Source: Clostridium sp. UBA4548
GTDB lineage: Bacteria > Bacillota > Clostridia > Clostridiales > Clostridiaceae
Assembly: GCF_002387895.1 (NCBI RefSeq)
Contig: NZ_DGLI01000001.1
Span: 166,772 to 230,771, forward strand
Length of the DNA stretch: 64,000 nt
Direction: 5' to 3'
In this document: positions 17,271-26,126 of the stretch, in pieces
Layout: each line of letters starts with the position of its first letter
How positions within the stretch are numbered: the first letter of the stretch is position 1
The notes under the pieces: generated by a model
The model's input: only the letters and a program-made list of their open reading frames with translations
Told to the model about the DNA's origin: nothing
Database searches by the model: none
Position numbers and translations under genes: made by a program

Positions 17271-19076
17271 TTAATCTACTTTTAATACTGCCATGAATGC
17301 TTCTTGTGGAACTTCTACACTTCCTACTTGTCTCATTCTCTTCTTACCTTCTTTTTGCTTCTCAAGAAGTTTCTTCTTTCTTGAAATATCTCCACCATAA
17401 CATTTTGCAAGAACATCTTTTCTCATTGCTTTAACTGTTTCTCTTGCAATGATTTTTGAACCTACAGCCGCTTGAATTGGAATTTCAAACATTTGTCTTG
17501 GGATTATTTCCTTAAGCTTTTCAACCATAACTCTTCCCCTATGATATGCTCTTTCTGCAGGAACTATCATTGATAACGCGTCAACTACATCTCCATTTAA
17601 AAGAATATCAAGTTTAACAAGTTTTGTTTCTTTGTAACCCTTTAGGTCATAATCAAAGGATGCATATCCACGAGTTCTTGATTTTAATGCATCGAAAAAA
17701 TCATATACTATCTCGTTTAGTGGCATATCATAGTTGATAACAACTCTTGTTTCTTCAAGATATTGCATATCAATAAATATTCCTCTTTTCTCTTGGCATA
17801 GCTCCATTACTGCTCCTACATATTCTGATGGTGCTATGATAGATGCTTTTACCAAAGGTTCTTCCATATGAGTAATTTCTGTTGGTTCTGGAAGGTTTGT
17901 TGGGTTTGTTATTTCTAATAACTCACCGTCAGTTTTCATTACTTTGTAAATAACTGAAGGGGCTGTAGTAATAATATCTAAATTAAATTCTCTTTCAATT
18001 CTCTCTTGAATGATTTCCATATGAAGTAATCCTAAGAATCCACATCTGAAACCAAATCCTAAAGCTATTGAAGTTTCTGGTTCAAAAGCTAAGGCTGCAT
18101 CATTTAATTGAAGTTTTTCCAAAGCTTCTTTTAATGCTTCATATTTTGCTCCATCTACAGGATATATACCACTAAATACCATAGGAATAGCTGGTCTATA
18201 TCCTTCTAGGGCTTGTTCTGCTGGTCTACTTGCCTCTGTGATTGTATCTCCCGCTCTTGCATCTTTTACATTCTTAATTGATGCGCTTAGGTATCCAACA
18301 TCTCCTGCCCTAAGTTCTCCAATTGGCAGTGGTGAAGGAGTGAATACTCCAACCTCTGTTACATCATATACTTTGTTTGAAGCCATAAGTTTAATTTTAG
18401 TGCCTGGTCTAACAACACCATCAAAAACTCTTATATAAGTAACTACGCCTTTATAACTATCATAATATGAGTCAAATATTAAGGCTTTAAGAGGTGCTTC
18501 TTCGTCACCAGTTGGTGCTGGTATCTTCTTAACTACAGATTCAAGGACATCTTGTATATTTAAACCTGTTTTTGCTGAAATAAGTGGTGCATCTTCTGCC
18601 TCAATGCCAATAACATCTTCTATTTCTTTTTTTACTTCCTCAGGTCTTGCACTAGGTAAATCAACTTTGTTAATTACTGGTGCAATTTCTAAGTCATGAT
18701 CAAGGGCTAAATAGCAATTTGCCAAGGTTTGTGCTTGTATTCCTTGGGTTGCATCAACTACAAGAATTGCTCCTTCACATGCTGCTAAGCTTCTAGAAAC
18801 CTCATAATTGAAGTCTACATGACCAGGAGTATCTATAAGATTTAATATGTATTCCTCTCCATTCTCTCTTTTGTATACTAGTCTAGCTGCTTGAGCTTTT
18901 ATTGTTATTCCTCTTTCTTTTTCCAGTTCCATATTGTCTAGTATTTGGGCTTCCATTTCTCTTTCTGTTAGGGTACCAGTTTTTTCAAGTAACCTATCTG
19001 CAAGAGTAGACTTACCGTGGTCTATATGTGCAACAATGGAAAAGTTTCTTATGTATTTTTGTCTATCACTTTGCAT
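17271..19076 (-). CDS. lepA: elongation factor 4 (LepA)
   Basis: This translational GTPase back-translocates or remodels stalled ribosomes. The G1 motif AHIDHGKST is at about 16-24, DTPGHVDF is G3 and NKVDLP is G4. The C-terminal LepA-specific domain contains CYGGDISRKKKLLEKQKEGK. The frame is open to 19121, but ATG 19076 follows GGGGG at 8 bases and gives the normal 601 residues. It has its own promoter and is followed by hemW. Confidence 0.97.
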   Translation of the reverse strand: MQSDRQKYIRNFSIVAHIDHGKSTLADRLLEKTGTLTEREMEAQILDNMELEKERGITIKAQAARLVYKRENGEEYILNLIDTPGHVDFNYEVSRSLAACEGAILVVDATQGIQAQTLANCYLALDHDLEIAPVINKVDLPSARPEEVKKEIEDVIGIEAEDAPLISAKTGLNIQDVLESVVKKIPAPTGDEEAPLKALIFDSYYDSYKGVVTYIRVFDGVVRPGTKIKLMASNKVYDVTEVGVFTPSPLPIGELRAGDVGYLSASIKNVKDARAGDTITEASRPAEQALEGYRPAIPMVFSGIYPVDGAKYEALKEALEKLQLNDAALAFEPETSIALGFGFRCGFLGLLHMEIIQERIEREFNLDIITTAPSVIYKVMKTDGELLEITNPTNLPEPTEITHMEEPLVKASIIAPSEYVGAVMELCQEKRGIFIDMQYLEETRVVINYDMPLNEIVYDFFDALKSRTRGYASFDYDLKGYKETKLVKLDILLNGDVVDALSMIVPAERAYHRGRVMVEKLKEIIPRQMFEIPIQAAVGSKIIARETVKAMRKDVLAKCYGGDISRKKKLLEKQKEGKKRMRQVGSVEVPQEAFMAVLKVD

Positions 19077-19192
19077 GAAAATTACCCCCGTAAATGTATT
19101 ATCTATTCTATAGTTAATCAATTAGTATACCTATCCTTTGAATACCTATTGATTACATGCTTCGGTTATATTCTTAGAGTAAACCATTGTAA

Positions 19193-19223
19193 ATTATATC
19201 ATAGATTTAAGGATTTTTGTCAA
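19193..19223 (-). promoter_or_regulatory. promoter of lepA
   Basis: TTGACA (19218-19223) and TATAAT (19193-19198) on the minus strand are separated by 19 bases, slightly long. The leader before lepA would be about 110 bases. Confidence 0.65.
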
Positions 19224-19258
19224 TATTTAAGCACAAAGAACTTATAATTTTAAAATTC

Positions 19259-19564
19259 TCACCTTTTTAATGATACAACAGTGTCTTTTATAGCATCACA
19301 AATTGCTACTACACCATCTTTAAATTCCTTAAAAACCTTGGTGCTGAAAATTACGTGGTTTTCGCCTAAATCAACTACAACCTCTGGGGGATTATTATTA
19401 AAGCTTACTAAAAAGCTTGATTTTTCTCTTATAACCTCTGCTAAATTCACATTTACTAAGGTTATTCCATAAATTAAAAAAATTATAGACAAAATTAAAA
19501 GTACCTTATATTTAAATTTGTTTTTATTGTTTTTTTCACTATTATCATCAAATTTATATTCCAT
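19259..19564 (-). CDS. small single-pass membrane protein of unknown function
   Basis: I do not recognise this 101-residue protein. It has a charged N-terminus rich in Lys and Asn, one membrane helix at about 20-39 and an outside part ending in a likely amphipathic helix (FKEFKDGVVAICDAIKDTV). Position between spoIIP and lepA equals that of yqxA in Bacillus, also a small protein with an N-terminal helix, so it may be a counterpart; sequence similarity is not evident by eye. Its GGAGG lies in the 3' arm of a hairpin that could also end spoIIP transcripts. Confidence 0.7.
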   Translation of the reverse strand: MEYKFDDNSEKNNKNKFKYKVLLILSIIFLIYGITLVNVNLAEVIREKSSFLVSFNNNPPEVVVDLGENHVIFSTKVFKEFKDGVVAICDAIKDTVVSLKR

Positions 19565-19568
19565 AATA

Positions 19569-19605
19569 AAAAGAGCACCTCCTTTTTAAAAGGATGTACT
19601 CTTTT
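19569..19605 (-). terminator. hairpin after spoIIP overlapping a ribosome binding site
   Basis: AAGAG/CTCTT and CCTTTT/AAAAGG arms, separated by two mismatches, form an imperfect stem. On the minus strand it is followed by CTCTTTTTATT. The GGAGG for the 101-residue protein is inside the 3' arm. Confidence 0.6.
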
Positions 19606-19652
19606 ATATATTTTTATACAGCCCATGATTTTAAACCCTTATAAAGATTTTT

Positions 19653-20693
19653 TTAATTCTTCGAAGTTTTATTTAAGTGTTCACTTAGTACTCTACTAAA
19701 ATATTTCATACTATTTATTGCTTCCTGTAAGGTATTTGTGGTAGCTCCTACCTCTATCAAAACTGCATTATTGCTCAAATCTTGATTATAATATTTTACT
19801 CCTGTTGGATTTTCGTATAAGTTTCTCTCTCTAAAAAGCCCTGGACAAACATCTTTGGAAATTTCAAAGATAGACTTAATATTATTTATATGTGCCTTAT
19901 ATTTTGGATTTTTTGTTGTGGTTACAAACATAAGTCTTGCAATGTTTTGACCCTCTACATTTGCTGTTACATGCTTTTTATCTGGACCCGCATCTCTATG
20001 CATATCTATTACAAAATCAAACTCTCCATATTTACTATAGTACTTACTAACTGTTTCCCTTGATTTATAATAAGACTTATTATAATCGATATCATGAATT
20101 GTTTTGTCATGGATTACTGTAAAGCCTTGTTTTTCTAGTTCCTTTGTTAAGGCTTCCCCTACAGATACTATATTTCTATTAGGATCAGTGGTTCTCGTTT
20201 CTTCTGTAGAGTAGGCCTCACTAGTATGAGAATGATATATAAGTATTTTCTTTTTAGAATTATCTGCCGGATTACCAACTGTTTCGACTTTTGGTTCTTG
20301 CTTAGTTATTTCCCCTTCACTTAGGTTGAAGGGATTTATTACTATTTGCTCTACAACCTTAGATTTTTCTATTACTTCTTCCTTTACAAACTCTTCTTTA
20401 AAATTTTTATTATCTAAATAGCTAATTTCATTTTTTACCACACTTAAAGGATTAAAAGAAAACATACCTGAAAGACTAGTATCATCATTCCTGCCTACAG
20501 ATTTAAATACAGATATTGCATTATCTATAACCTTCCCCAATAAAGTTGCCTGTCCTTGGTCTGTATCTCCATCATAAGCCTTAGTTTCTTTAGGTATAAG
20601 CATTGACAAGGAAAGCACACCAACAAATAAAATTGCTGCTAATTTAGTCCTAGCTATGTTTAACTTTTTATTTTTTTTACTTTGGTATTTCAT
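19653..20693 (-). CDS. spoIIP: stage II sporulation protein P
   Basis: SpoIIP is the peptidoglycan amidase/endopeptidase of the DMP engulfment complex in the mother cell. The 346-residue protein has an N-terminal membrane anchor (about 15-35), a poorly conserved linker and the catalytic domain from about 148. Typical segments are ILIYHSHTSEAYS, FVIDMHRDAG and AVLIEVGATTNT. His and Glu residues in these blocks correspond to the metal site of amidase_3-like enzymes. GGAGG precedes the ATG. It lies downstream of gpr, as in Bacillus. Confidence 0.95.
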   Translation of the reverse strand: MKYQSKKNKKLNIARTKLAAILFVGVLSLSMLIPKETKAYDGDTDQGQATLLGKVIDNAISVFKSVGRNDDTSLSGMFSFNPLSVVKNEISYLDNKNFKEEFVKEEVIEKSKVVEQIVINPFNLSEGEITKQEPKVETVGNPADNSKKKILIYHSHTSEAYSTEETRTTDPNRNIVSVGEALTKELEKQGFTVIHDKTIHDIDYNKSYYKSRETVSKYYSKYGEFDFVIDMHRDAGPDKKHVTANVEGQNIARLMFVTTTKNPKYKAHINNIKSIFEISKDVCPGLFRERNLYENPTGVKYYNQDLSNNAVLIEVGATTNTLQEAINSMKYFSRVLSEHLNKTSKN

Positions 20694-20785
20694 TTTACAC
20701 CTCCTGTTTGTACATGAGAAATGAAATTACTTCTCTAAATCTATTCCATATATATGAGGTGGTTTTGAAATTTATTACAAAAGTT

Positions 20786-20822
20786 ATGAAGGAATTACAA
20801 ACCCCTATTGTAATTCCTTCAT
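20786..20822 (-). terminator. intrinsic terminator after gpr
   Basis: A 15-bp perfect stem (20786-20800 with 20808-20822, loop 7) lies 22 bases after the gpr stop. The following T-run on the minus strand is short (AACTTTTGTAAT). Confidence 0.8.
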
Positions 20823-20844
20823 AAATAATTTTATGAGTATTTAG

Positions 20845-21831
20845 TTAGTTTAAGTATTTATTTATATCATCAAGTGTTAATGCTGGTTGTAAAGCTATAT
20901 TTATTCCATTAGCTATAATCCTAGATACAGATTCTATAACTTTATCAATATCCTTTGGGGTAACCACTAAGCTGCCTAAATCAGGATCTAATACCTCTTG
21001 GATTAGTCTCTGCTTTTCATTTCTATCCAGCTCTCTTAACATTTTATAGAATGGTCCTCCTGTGGTTGCTTGCTGTGAAAGTTCATCTATAACTAAATCA
21101 ATAGTATCATTAGCTAAGGTACCTGCATCAACCACTGTGGGAATCCCTATGGCAAGAACTGGTATACCTAAGGTTTTTTCACTTAATTCCATTCTTTTAT
21201 TTCCAATCCCTGCTCCTGGTGAAATTCCTGTGTTACCAATTTGAATAGTTCTGTTAACTCTTTGAGTTTTTCTTGAAGCTAGGGCATCTATACAAATTAC
21301 TAAATTAGGTTTAATTTTTTCAACTATACCTCTTATGATTTCTCCTGTTTCCATGCCTGTAATTCCTAGAACTCCTGGTGCTATAGCACATACTGGTCTT
21401 ACACCTTCATCTATGCTATCGGGTACATACTCCTTTAAATGTCTTGTGACCATTATTTTTGATACAACCTTTGGTCCAACTGCATCTGGAGTAATGTTCC
21501 AGTTTCCAAGACCAACCACTAAAGCTGTCATACTATCTTGAAGTTTAACTAATGGAGATAACTCCTTTGCAACAGATTTGCTTACTTCATCAATACTTTC
21601 TCCATCATAATGTACAAACTCTGGGAATTCTAAAGTTACATAGGTTCCTTTTGGTTTACCAATAATTCTTTCTCCCTCGTCATTTACTACTTCTACCCTA
21701 GAGATTCTCACTTTTCCCTCTGAAAATTCATTGACTTTTATTCCTGGCACATCAGTATTATTTTTCTCTGTATAATACTCCCTAGCTTCTAATGCTAAAT
21801 CTGTTCTTACACTAACAAATTTATCACTCAT
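20845..21831 (-). CDS. gpr: germination protease GPR
   Basis: GPR is the forespore endopeptidase that degrades small acid-soluble spore proteins on germination. Length is 328. The two conserved aspartates of this unusual aspartic-like protease are visible: Asp116 (ITPDAVGP) and Asp182 (CIDALASRK). The N-terminus SVRTDLALEA contains the expected propeptide cleavage region. GAGG precedes the ATG. In Bacillus it is made under sigma-G; I looked for such a promoter upstream and could not identify one with confidence. Confidence 0.96.
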   Translation of the reverse strand: MSDKFVSVRTDLALEAREYYTEKNNTDVPGIKVNEFSEGKVRISRVEVVNDEGERIIGKPKGTYVTLEFPEFVHYDGESIDEVSKSVAKELSPLVKLQDSMTALVVGLGNWNITPDAVGPKVVSKIMVTRHLKEYVPDSIDEGVRPVCAIAPGVLGITGMETGEIIRGIVEKIKPNLVICIDALASRKTQRVNRTIQIGNTGISPGAGIGNKRMELSEKTLGIPVLAIGIPTVVDAGTLANDTIDLVIDELSQQATTGGPFYKMLRELDRNEKQRLIQEVLDPDLGSLVVTPKDIDKVIESVSRIIANGINIALQPALTLDDINKYLN

Positions 21832-21973
21832 TCTTTCACCTCATTCAAAAATTCATAATTTTGTATTTATGTTTACCAAATTGCTCTATTACTATTCTTT
21901 GCTTATCCATAGCAAAAGCCATTGATAATTAAAAAGTATCCTATATTCATAAGTCTTAACTATTAAATAATGG

Positions 21974-22066
21974 ACAAATTCATTTTGTAGAGCTGCTTTG
22001 GAGGCTGGTTTAAACTAGACAAAGATATTTTGTGAACAAACTGCGTTTGTTACACCAAAGCAGTTT
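21974..22066. repeat. multi-hairpin inverted-repeat element upstream of gpr and rpsT
   Basis: A 9-bp perfect outer stem CTGCTTTGG (21993-22001) / CCAAAGCAG (22055-22063), extendable to 12 bp with G-U pairs, encloses three small hairpins. These are CTGGT-TTAA-ACTAG, ACAAA-GATAT-TTTGT, and AACAAAC-TGC-GTTTGTT. A fourth hairpin, ACAAA-TTCAT-TTTGT, lies just outside (21974-21988). Whether it acts as RNA or is a mobile-repeat remnant is unknown. Confidence 0.55.
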
Positions 22067-22325
22067 ACCTAAGCTCAAGAGTGCAAGACTGCTCAGCAGC
22101 CCCCTAATGAAGATTGCAGACTTGAAGCTTCCAAAATCTTATTAAAGTTGTATGTTTAATTATAAATCTTAGTATTTTTCTAGAATTTAAAAATATAAAT
22201 TGGTAATATATTTTTAAAGGTATAATTCTATAGCTTTTAGTCAAATACTTATTAATAAAGCCTTCATCATTGCTCACAGCTACAGTTTTAAAAAAACTAG
22301 GTTTAATTTATATGTAAAAATCTAC

Positions 22326-22354
22326 TTGAAGTGGCTAAGAAATAATGTTATAAT
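22326..22354 (+). promoter_or_regulatory. sigma-A promoter of rpsT
   Basis: TTGAAG (22326-22331), a 17-base spacer and TATAAT (22349-22354) on the plus strand. The resulting leader is about 75 bases. Confidence 0.88.
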
Positions 22355-22435
22355 AGCTTTTGTTATGTAGAACTCATACGCAGACTTCCCCAAAGCTGCT
22401 GTGACGTGATAAAAATACAAGGGGGTGAATTGATA

Positions 22436-22702
22436 ATGGCAAACATTAAATCAGCTAAAAAAAGAATTAAAGTTACTCAAGCTAAAACTATGAGAAATAC
22501 AATGTTAAAATCTGCTTTAAAAACAAAGATAAAGAAGTATGAAGCTGCTATAGCAAGCCAAAACCTTGAACTTGCTAACGAAAGCTTTAAAGTTGTAGTT
22601 AAAGCTTTAGATATGGCTGCATCAAAAGGAATAATACATAAAAATAAAGCAGCTAGAAAAAAATCTAGATTAGCAACTAAATTAAACAGCTTATCAGCTT
22701 AA
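22436..22702 (+). CDS. rpsT: 30S ribosomal protein S20
   Basis: This is an 88-residue, very basic alpha-helical primary 16S rRNA-binding protein. It begins MANIKSAKKRIKV and contains NKAARKKSRLATKLN near its end. The frame opens earlier (22406), but ATG 22436 follows AAGGGGGTG at correct spacing and gives the family N-terminus. Unlike its neighbours it is on the plus strand, divergent from gpr and convergent with holA. The leader has a CCCC stretch that could pair with the GGGGG of the ribosome binding site. Confidence 0.97.
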   Translation: MANIKSAKKRIKVTQAKTMRNTMLKSALKTKIKKYEAAIASQNLELANESFKVVVKALDMAASKGIIHKNKAARKKSRLATKLNSLSA

Positions 22703-22708
22703 TAAATA

Positions 22709-22738
22709 AACCGGTGAAATTTCACCGGTTATTTATTT
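22709..22738. terminator. terminator between rpsT and holA
   Basis: An 11-bp stem AACCGGTGAAA/TTTCACCGGTT is followed on the plus strand by ATTTATTTTATT. The other side is A-rich (AATAAATAA), so it could serve rpsT and, from the opposite strand, holA. Confidence 0.88.
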
Positions 22739-22850
22739 TATTCGTTTTATTTGCTTTTCCATGTATATAATTATTCTATTTGAAGAAATTATTGACAAGT
22801 AAATTTGTCCATGGCATTTTAAGCCAAGGACTAATCATTAATAATTTGTT

Positions 22851-23888
22851 TTATTTATTTATCATACTATTTATTATAAGCATTTCTAAAGCTGTTTTAT
22901 CATCTATTGAAGTAGATTTAATTAAGCTTTCCACTTCTACACAAAGCTTTAAATTCTTTCTTAAAGCTTCCAGCGTAAATTTTTGGCTCTGTTTAACCAT
23001 TTTCTCCGCAATAAAAGGATGAAGTTTTAAGTTTTTAGCCAGCACTTCATGTCCCTTTCCACCTTCATTTCCAACTCTCAGAGCTAATAGCAACTTAAAT
23101 TGTCTCTCAATCATATATAAAATTATTGAAGGTTTGTCACCCTTATAAATTAATTCATTTAGAATGTCTATTGATTTTTTTATATTTCTTTGAGATAAGT
23201 AATCTACTAGATTAAATATGTCATTTTCACTTTTAGGAGGCATTAGGGTAATAATATCTTCTCTAGCTATATCTCTTCCTTCTGTATAACAAATAAGCTT
23301 ATCTATTTCATTACTTACAATATTCATATTGTTATCTATTATGCTGCAAAAAAAACTCAATTCTGCTTTGTCAATTTTCTTGCCCCTACTTTGAAATATT
23401 TCCTTTACTTTATTCTGAAGAGATGCACCTTTTAGCTTATCTACTTTTACTACAGTAGCTTTTCCTTCTAGTTTTTTTACTTTTCCACTTACCTTGTCTC
23501 TCTCACTTTCAAATATATAATACATGATAAGTACAGTATAAGTGGGTAGTGTTGTAATATACTTAGATAATTCATTAAAGTCCATGGCTTTTCCATCACC
23601 TGAACCCTTTACATTCCCATCCTCTAAAAACTTAGCTCTGTATACTTCTACAATCTTCTTGTCTGACATAAAAGGTAAGGTTTCACAAGAGTTTAAAAGC
23701 AAATCATTATTTACCTTAGCTCCATCATACCTTACATAATTTAACTCCTTAAAAGAAGGGTCTATTAATTTACTTACCATATTATCTATGGATTCCCTTA
23801 TAAGATTTTCGTCTGTTCCACAAAAAATATAACAATTATCTATCTTATTGCCTTTTAAATTCTTCTCAAAATCTGATAGCTGAATCAA
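22851..23888 (-). CDS. holA: DNA polymerase III subunit delta
   Basis: The delta subunit is the wrench of the clamp loader that opens the beta clamp. About 345 residues carry the three-domain clamp-loader fold; the N-terminal YIFCGTDENLIRE and the middle FNLVDYLSQRNIKKSIDILNEL are typical. The frame opens at GTG 23897, but GGGGAGG lies only just before it. TTG 23888, 9 bases downstream of GGAGG, is the more likely start (MIQLSDFEKNL). It follows comEC by under 60 bases, an old Firmicute gene pair. Confidence 0.92.
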   Translation of the reverse strand: MIQLSDFEKNLKGNKIDNCYIFCGTDENLIRESIDNMVSKLIDPSFKELNYVRYDGAKVNNDLLLNSCETLPFMSDKKIVEVYRAKFLEDGNVKGSGDGKAMDFNELSKYITTLPTYTVLIMYYIFESERDKVSGKVKKLEGKATVVKVDKLKGASLQNKVKEIFQSRGKKIDKAELSFFCSIIDNNMNIVSNEIDKLICYTEGRDIAREDIITLMPPKSENDIFNLVDYLSQRNIKKSIDILNELIYKGDKPSIILYMIERQFKLLLALRVGNEGGKGHEVLAKNLKLHPFIAEKMVKQSQKFTLEALRKNLKLCVEVESLIKSTSIDDKTALEMLIINSMINK

Positions 23889-23941
23889 CTTCAACACCCT
23901 CCCCCTAATAAAAAAATCCTCAACTTTTCCTTTAATTATTT

Positions 23942-25798
23942 CTAATGTATGTAGGTTTCAAAAGCTTTTCCATTAATTATTTTGAAACTTTTGAAATATC
24001 GACCCTTAGGATTCAATTCTTTATCTTTGACAACCCTTATTATATCATAAGGCAGGCTATATTCACTATAGAAAGGTTCCTTATCTTCATGTTTTTCCTC
24101 ATCTTGAAGTTCTGAAATTTCTTCCCTCCTCATTACTTCCATGTCCTTACTTTCTTTAACTAAGTCTTCTTCAATTTTTTCTTCTTTATTGCAAACCATA
24201 AAACTAACATAATGATTTTTATTAAACATCTTTAACACTATATCTTTGTTTTCTTTTATACCCTTTATCTTATATTTATCATCCAGCTGAATTTCAACTT
24301 CCTTTTCAAAGTCATCATAAATCTCCTGAACTGTTATAGGCTCGTAAACTTTGCTTAATTTAACTCTCTGAGGTGAAAGTAAGATTCTCTTATTTTTATA
24401 ATGAACACTTATAATATTAAATGCACCTCCATTAATGTAGCTAACCTCTGGAGTAAATTTATACTGATTAACTCCTATTAACACACATAAAGCTATAGGC
24501 ATATATAGCAAGGCTCTATGCCCCCTCTTTACAAGCATATAGGTAGGATATAGCATGATTACAGCTAACCCTTCCATATAGCTCAATTTTAAAGGAACAG
24601 GTAATATATCTATGAGGAACTTTTGGCTAATGTTTATTATACTAAAAATAGATACTAACATATTAGTGCAAATATTAAATACGGGTTGAACTTTATGTAT
24701 AACCAAGGCTATATTTCCAATTATAACAACAAAAGTGTAAAAAGGAATAATTATTAAGTTTGCTATTAATCCACCTAAACTAAAGGTCTTAAAGATAAAT
24801 ATTATATAGGGCATAGTAAAAAAAGTTGCAGCAAAAGTTAAACTTATAGACTCATTTAAAAACCTTGGTAATTTATAAAACTTTCTTCTAATAGGTTTAT
24901 ATAATAGATATAAACCTAACATCCCTAAAAAACTCAAAGAGTATCCTACATCCAATATATAATATGGTTTAATCAGCAATAAGAGGAAGGCTGCAAAGGA
25001 AAGGGCAGAAATGCTATCATGATTCTTTTTTAACTTTTTTGAGAGCACTAATGTTACAATCATAATAAAAGCTCTCATGGTAGCAGACTTTGCACCAGTA
25101 AAAACCACATATAAAAATAATACTATAATTGATAACTTATAACCTAAAATTACGCTTATTGCTCCGTAAATCAATGAAGTATGCAATCCTGACACACTAA
25201 TTACATGAGAAATTCCCAGTACATTAAAAGCTTCCATTTCATCATAGGATAAGTAACTGCTATCTCCATAACAAACCCCCATAAGTACAGAGGTATTATA
25301 CCTACCTAATTTTTCACTGTATTTTTTAAACAACTCCCTTTTCAATTTATAGGTATTGCTAATAAAGTCTACATCCATTTCTTCAAAGCCCTTTACTTTA
25401 AAATTACCTATAATTCCTCTTCTATAATCAGCTATTTCTTCAAAGTCACCTTGCAGAACATATCTTCTTCCTAGCTGAAATTTCTCTTTCGTATCTATCA
25501 CTTTTATCTTTCTTCCATTAAAATCTCCTATAAAATAATAACCCTTATCCTCCACAATTCTACTCTGAATAGTATTATCAGGTGCACTAAAGTTAAAATA
25601 TAAATTAAAAGAAATTATTCCCAGTATAAAATAGCATAAAATAACATAAGTAACTCTTTTATCTAAGGTTTTAATAAGTACACCCAAAAATAGTAGGCTT
25701 AAAATCACAGAAGTTATTATATTATGATAGACATAGAGGATACAACTTGCTATCCCCATAAATAATCCACAAAACAAATATACAAACGGTCTGTCCAC
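23942..25798 (-). CDS. comEC: ComEC/Rec2-type DNA uptake channel, nuclease domain degenerate
   Basis: ComEC forms the inner-membrane channel for transforming DNA. Residues 1-150 hold membrane helices and a DUF4131-like OB region. Residues about 165-430 are the Competence domain, including LGISHVISVSGLHTSL. The C-terminal 160 residues occupy the place of the metallo-beta-lactamase domain but lack the HxHxDH motif and the usual GQGDS block; only VSYINGGAFNIISV and HYKNKRILLSP echo it. The last part is Glu/Lys-rich. Length 618 is short for the family. The start is GTG behind GAGG. Confidence 0.85.
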   Translation of the reverse strand: MDRPFVYLFCGLFMGIASCILYVYHNIITSVILSLLFLGVLIKTLDKRVTYVILCYFILGIISFNLYFNFSAPDNTIQSRIVEDKGYYFIGDFNGRKIKVIDTKEKFQLGRRYVLQGDFEEIADYRRGIIGNFKVKGFEEMDVDFISNTYKLKRELFKKYSEKLGRYNTSVLMGVCYGDSSYLSYDEMEAFNVLGISHVISVSGLHTSLIYGAISVILGYKLSIIVLFLYVVFTGAKSATMRAFIMIVTLVLSKKLKKNHDSISALSFAAFLLLLIKPYYILDVGYSLSFLGMLGLYLLYKPIRRKFYKLPRFLNESISLTFAATFFTMPYIIFIFKTFSLGGLIANLIIIPFYTFVVIIGNIALVIHKVQPVFNICTNMLVSIFSIINISQKFLIDILPVPLKLSYMEGLAVIMLYPTYMLVKRGHRALLYMPIALCVLIGVNQYKFTPEVSYINGGAFNIISVHYKNKRILLSPQRVKLSKVYEPITVQEIYDDFEKEVEIQLDDKYKIKGIKENKDIVLKMFNKNHYVSFMVCNKEEKIEEDLVKESKDMEVMRREEISELQDEEKHEDKEPFYSEYSLPYDIIRVVKDKELNPKGRYFKSFKIINGKAFETYIH

Positions 25799-26120
25799 TA
25801 ATATTTCACCTCAGATAAAATATTACCCAAGAAAATGTATTTTAATCGCTGTTGTAGCAACTTATAAACATTTCCCTATTTTTCTGTATAATATCAATAT
25901 AAACCTTTAATCTGCTTATGTAGTCAAATATATTCAAAATAAAAATAACAGAAATTCTCTTTGATTATTAAAATTTCCTCTATGCTTTTGAGAAAAACAT
26001 TTTGCTGTAAATGCTGAAGTATTTAAATTGTTTGCCTCTAAACTTTTAGAACTAAGAATTTTTTCTCTTCACAATAGCTTGTATAATTAAATAGGAGGTA
26101 CTGCATTACACAGTTACCTC
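25799..26120. other. intergenic region upstream of comEC
   Basis: Apart from the terminator at its left edge I see no gene or clear RNA. TATAAT-like motifs near 25887 are not accompanied by a convincing -35 box. Confidence 0.3.
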
Positions 26121-26126
26121 CTATTT
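26089..26126 (-). terminator. terminator of the O-antigen-ligase-like gene
   Basis: A 12-bp perfect stem AAATAGGAGGTA/TACCTCCTATTT, extended by CTG/CAG, overlaps the stop codon. It is followed on the minus strand by AATTATAC, so the T-run is weak. Confidence 0.65.

Larger units (their letters stand above)
21832..22435. other. divergent intergenic region between gpr and rpsT
   Basis: This 604-base stretch has no recognised gene. It contains a structured element (21974-22066), a copy of the dispersed repeat (21963-21987) and a short less AT-rich stretch (about 22070-22130). The rpsT promoter and leader occupy the last 110 bases. Confidence 0.6.
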
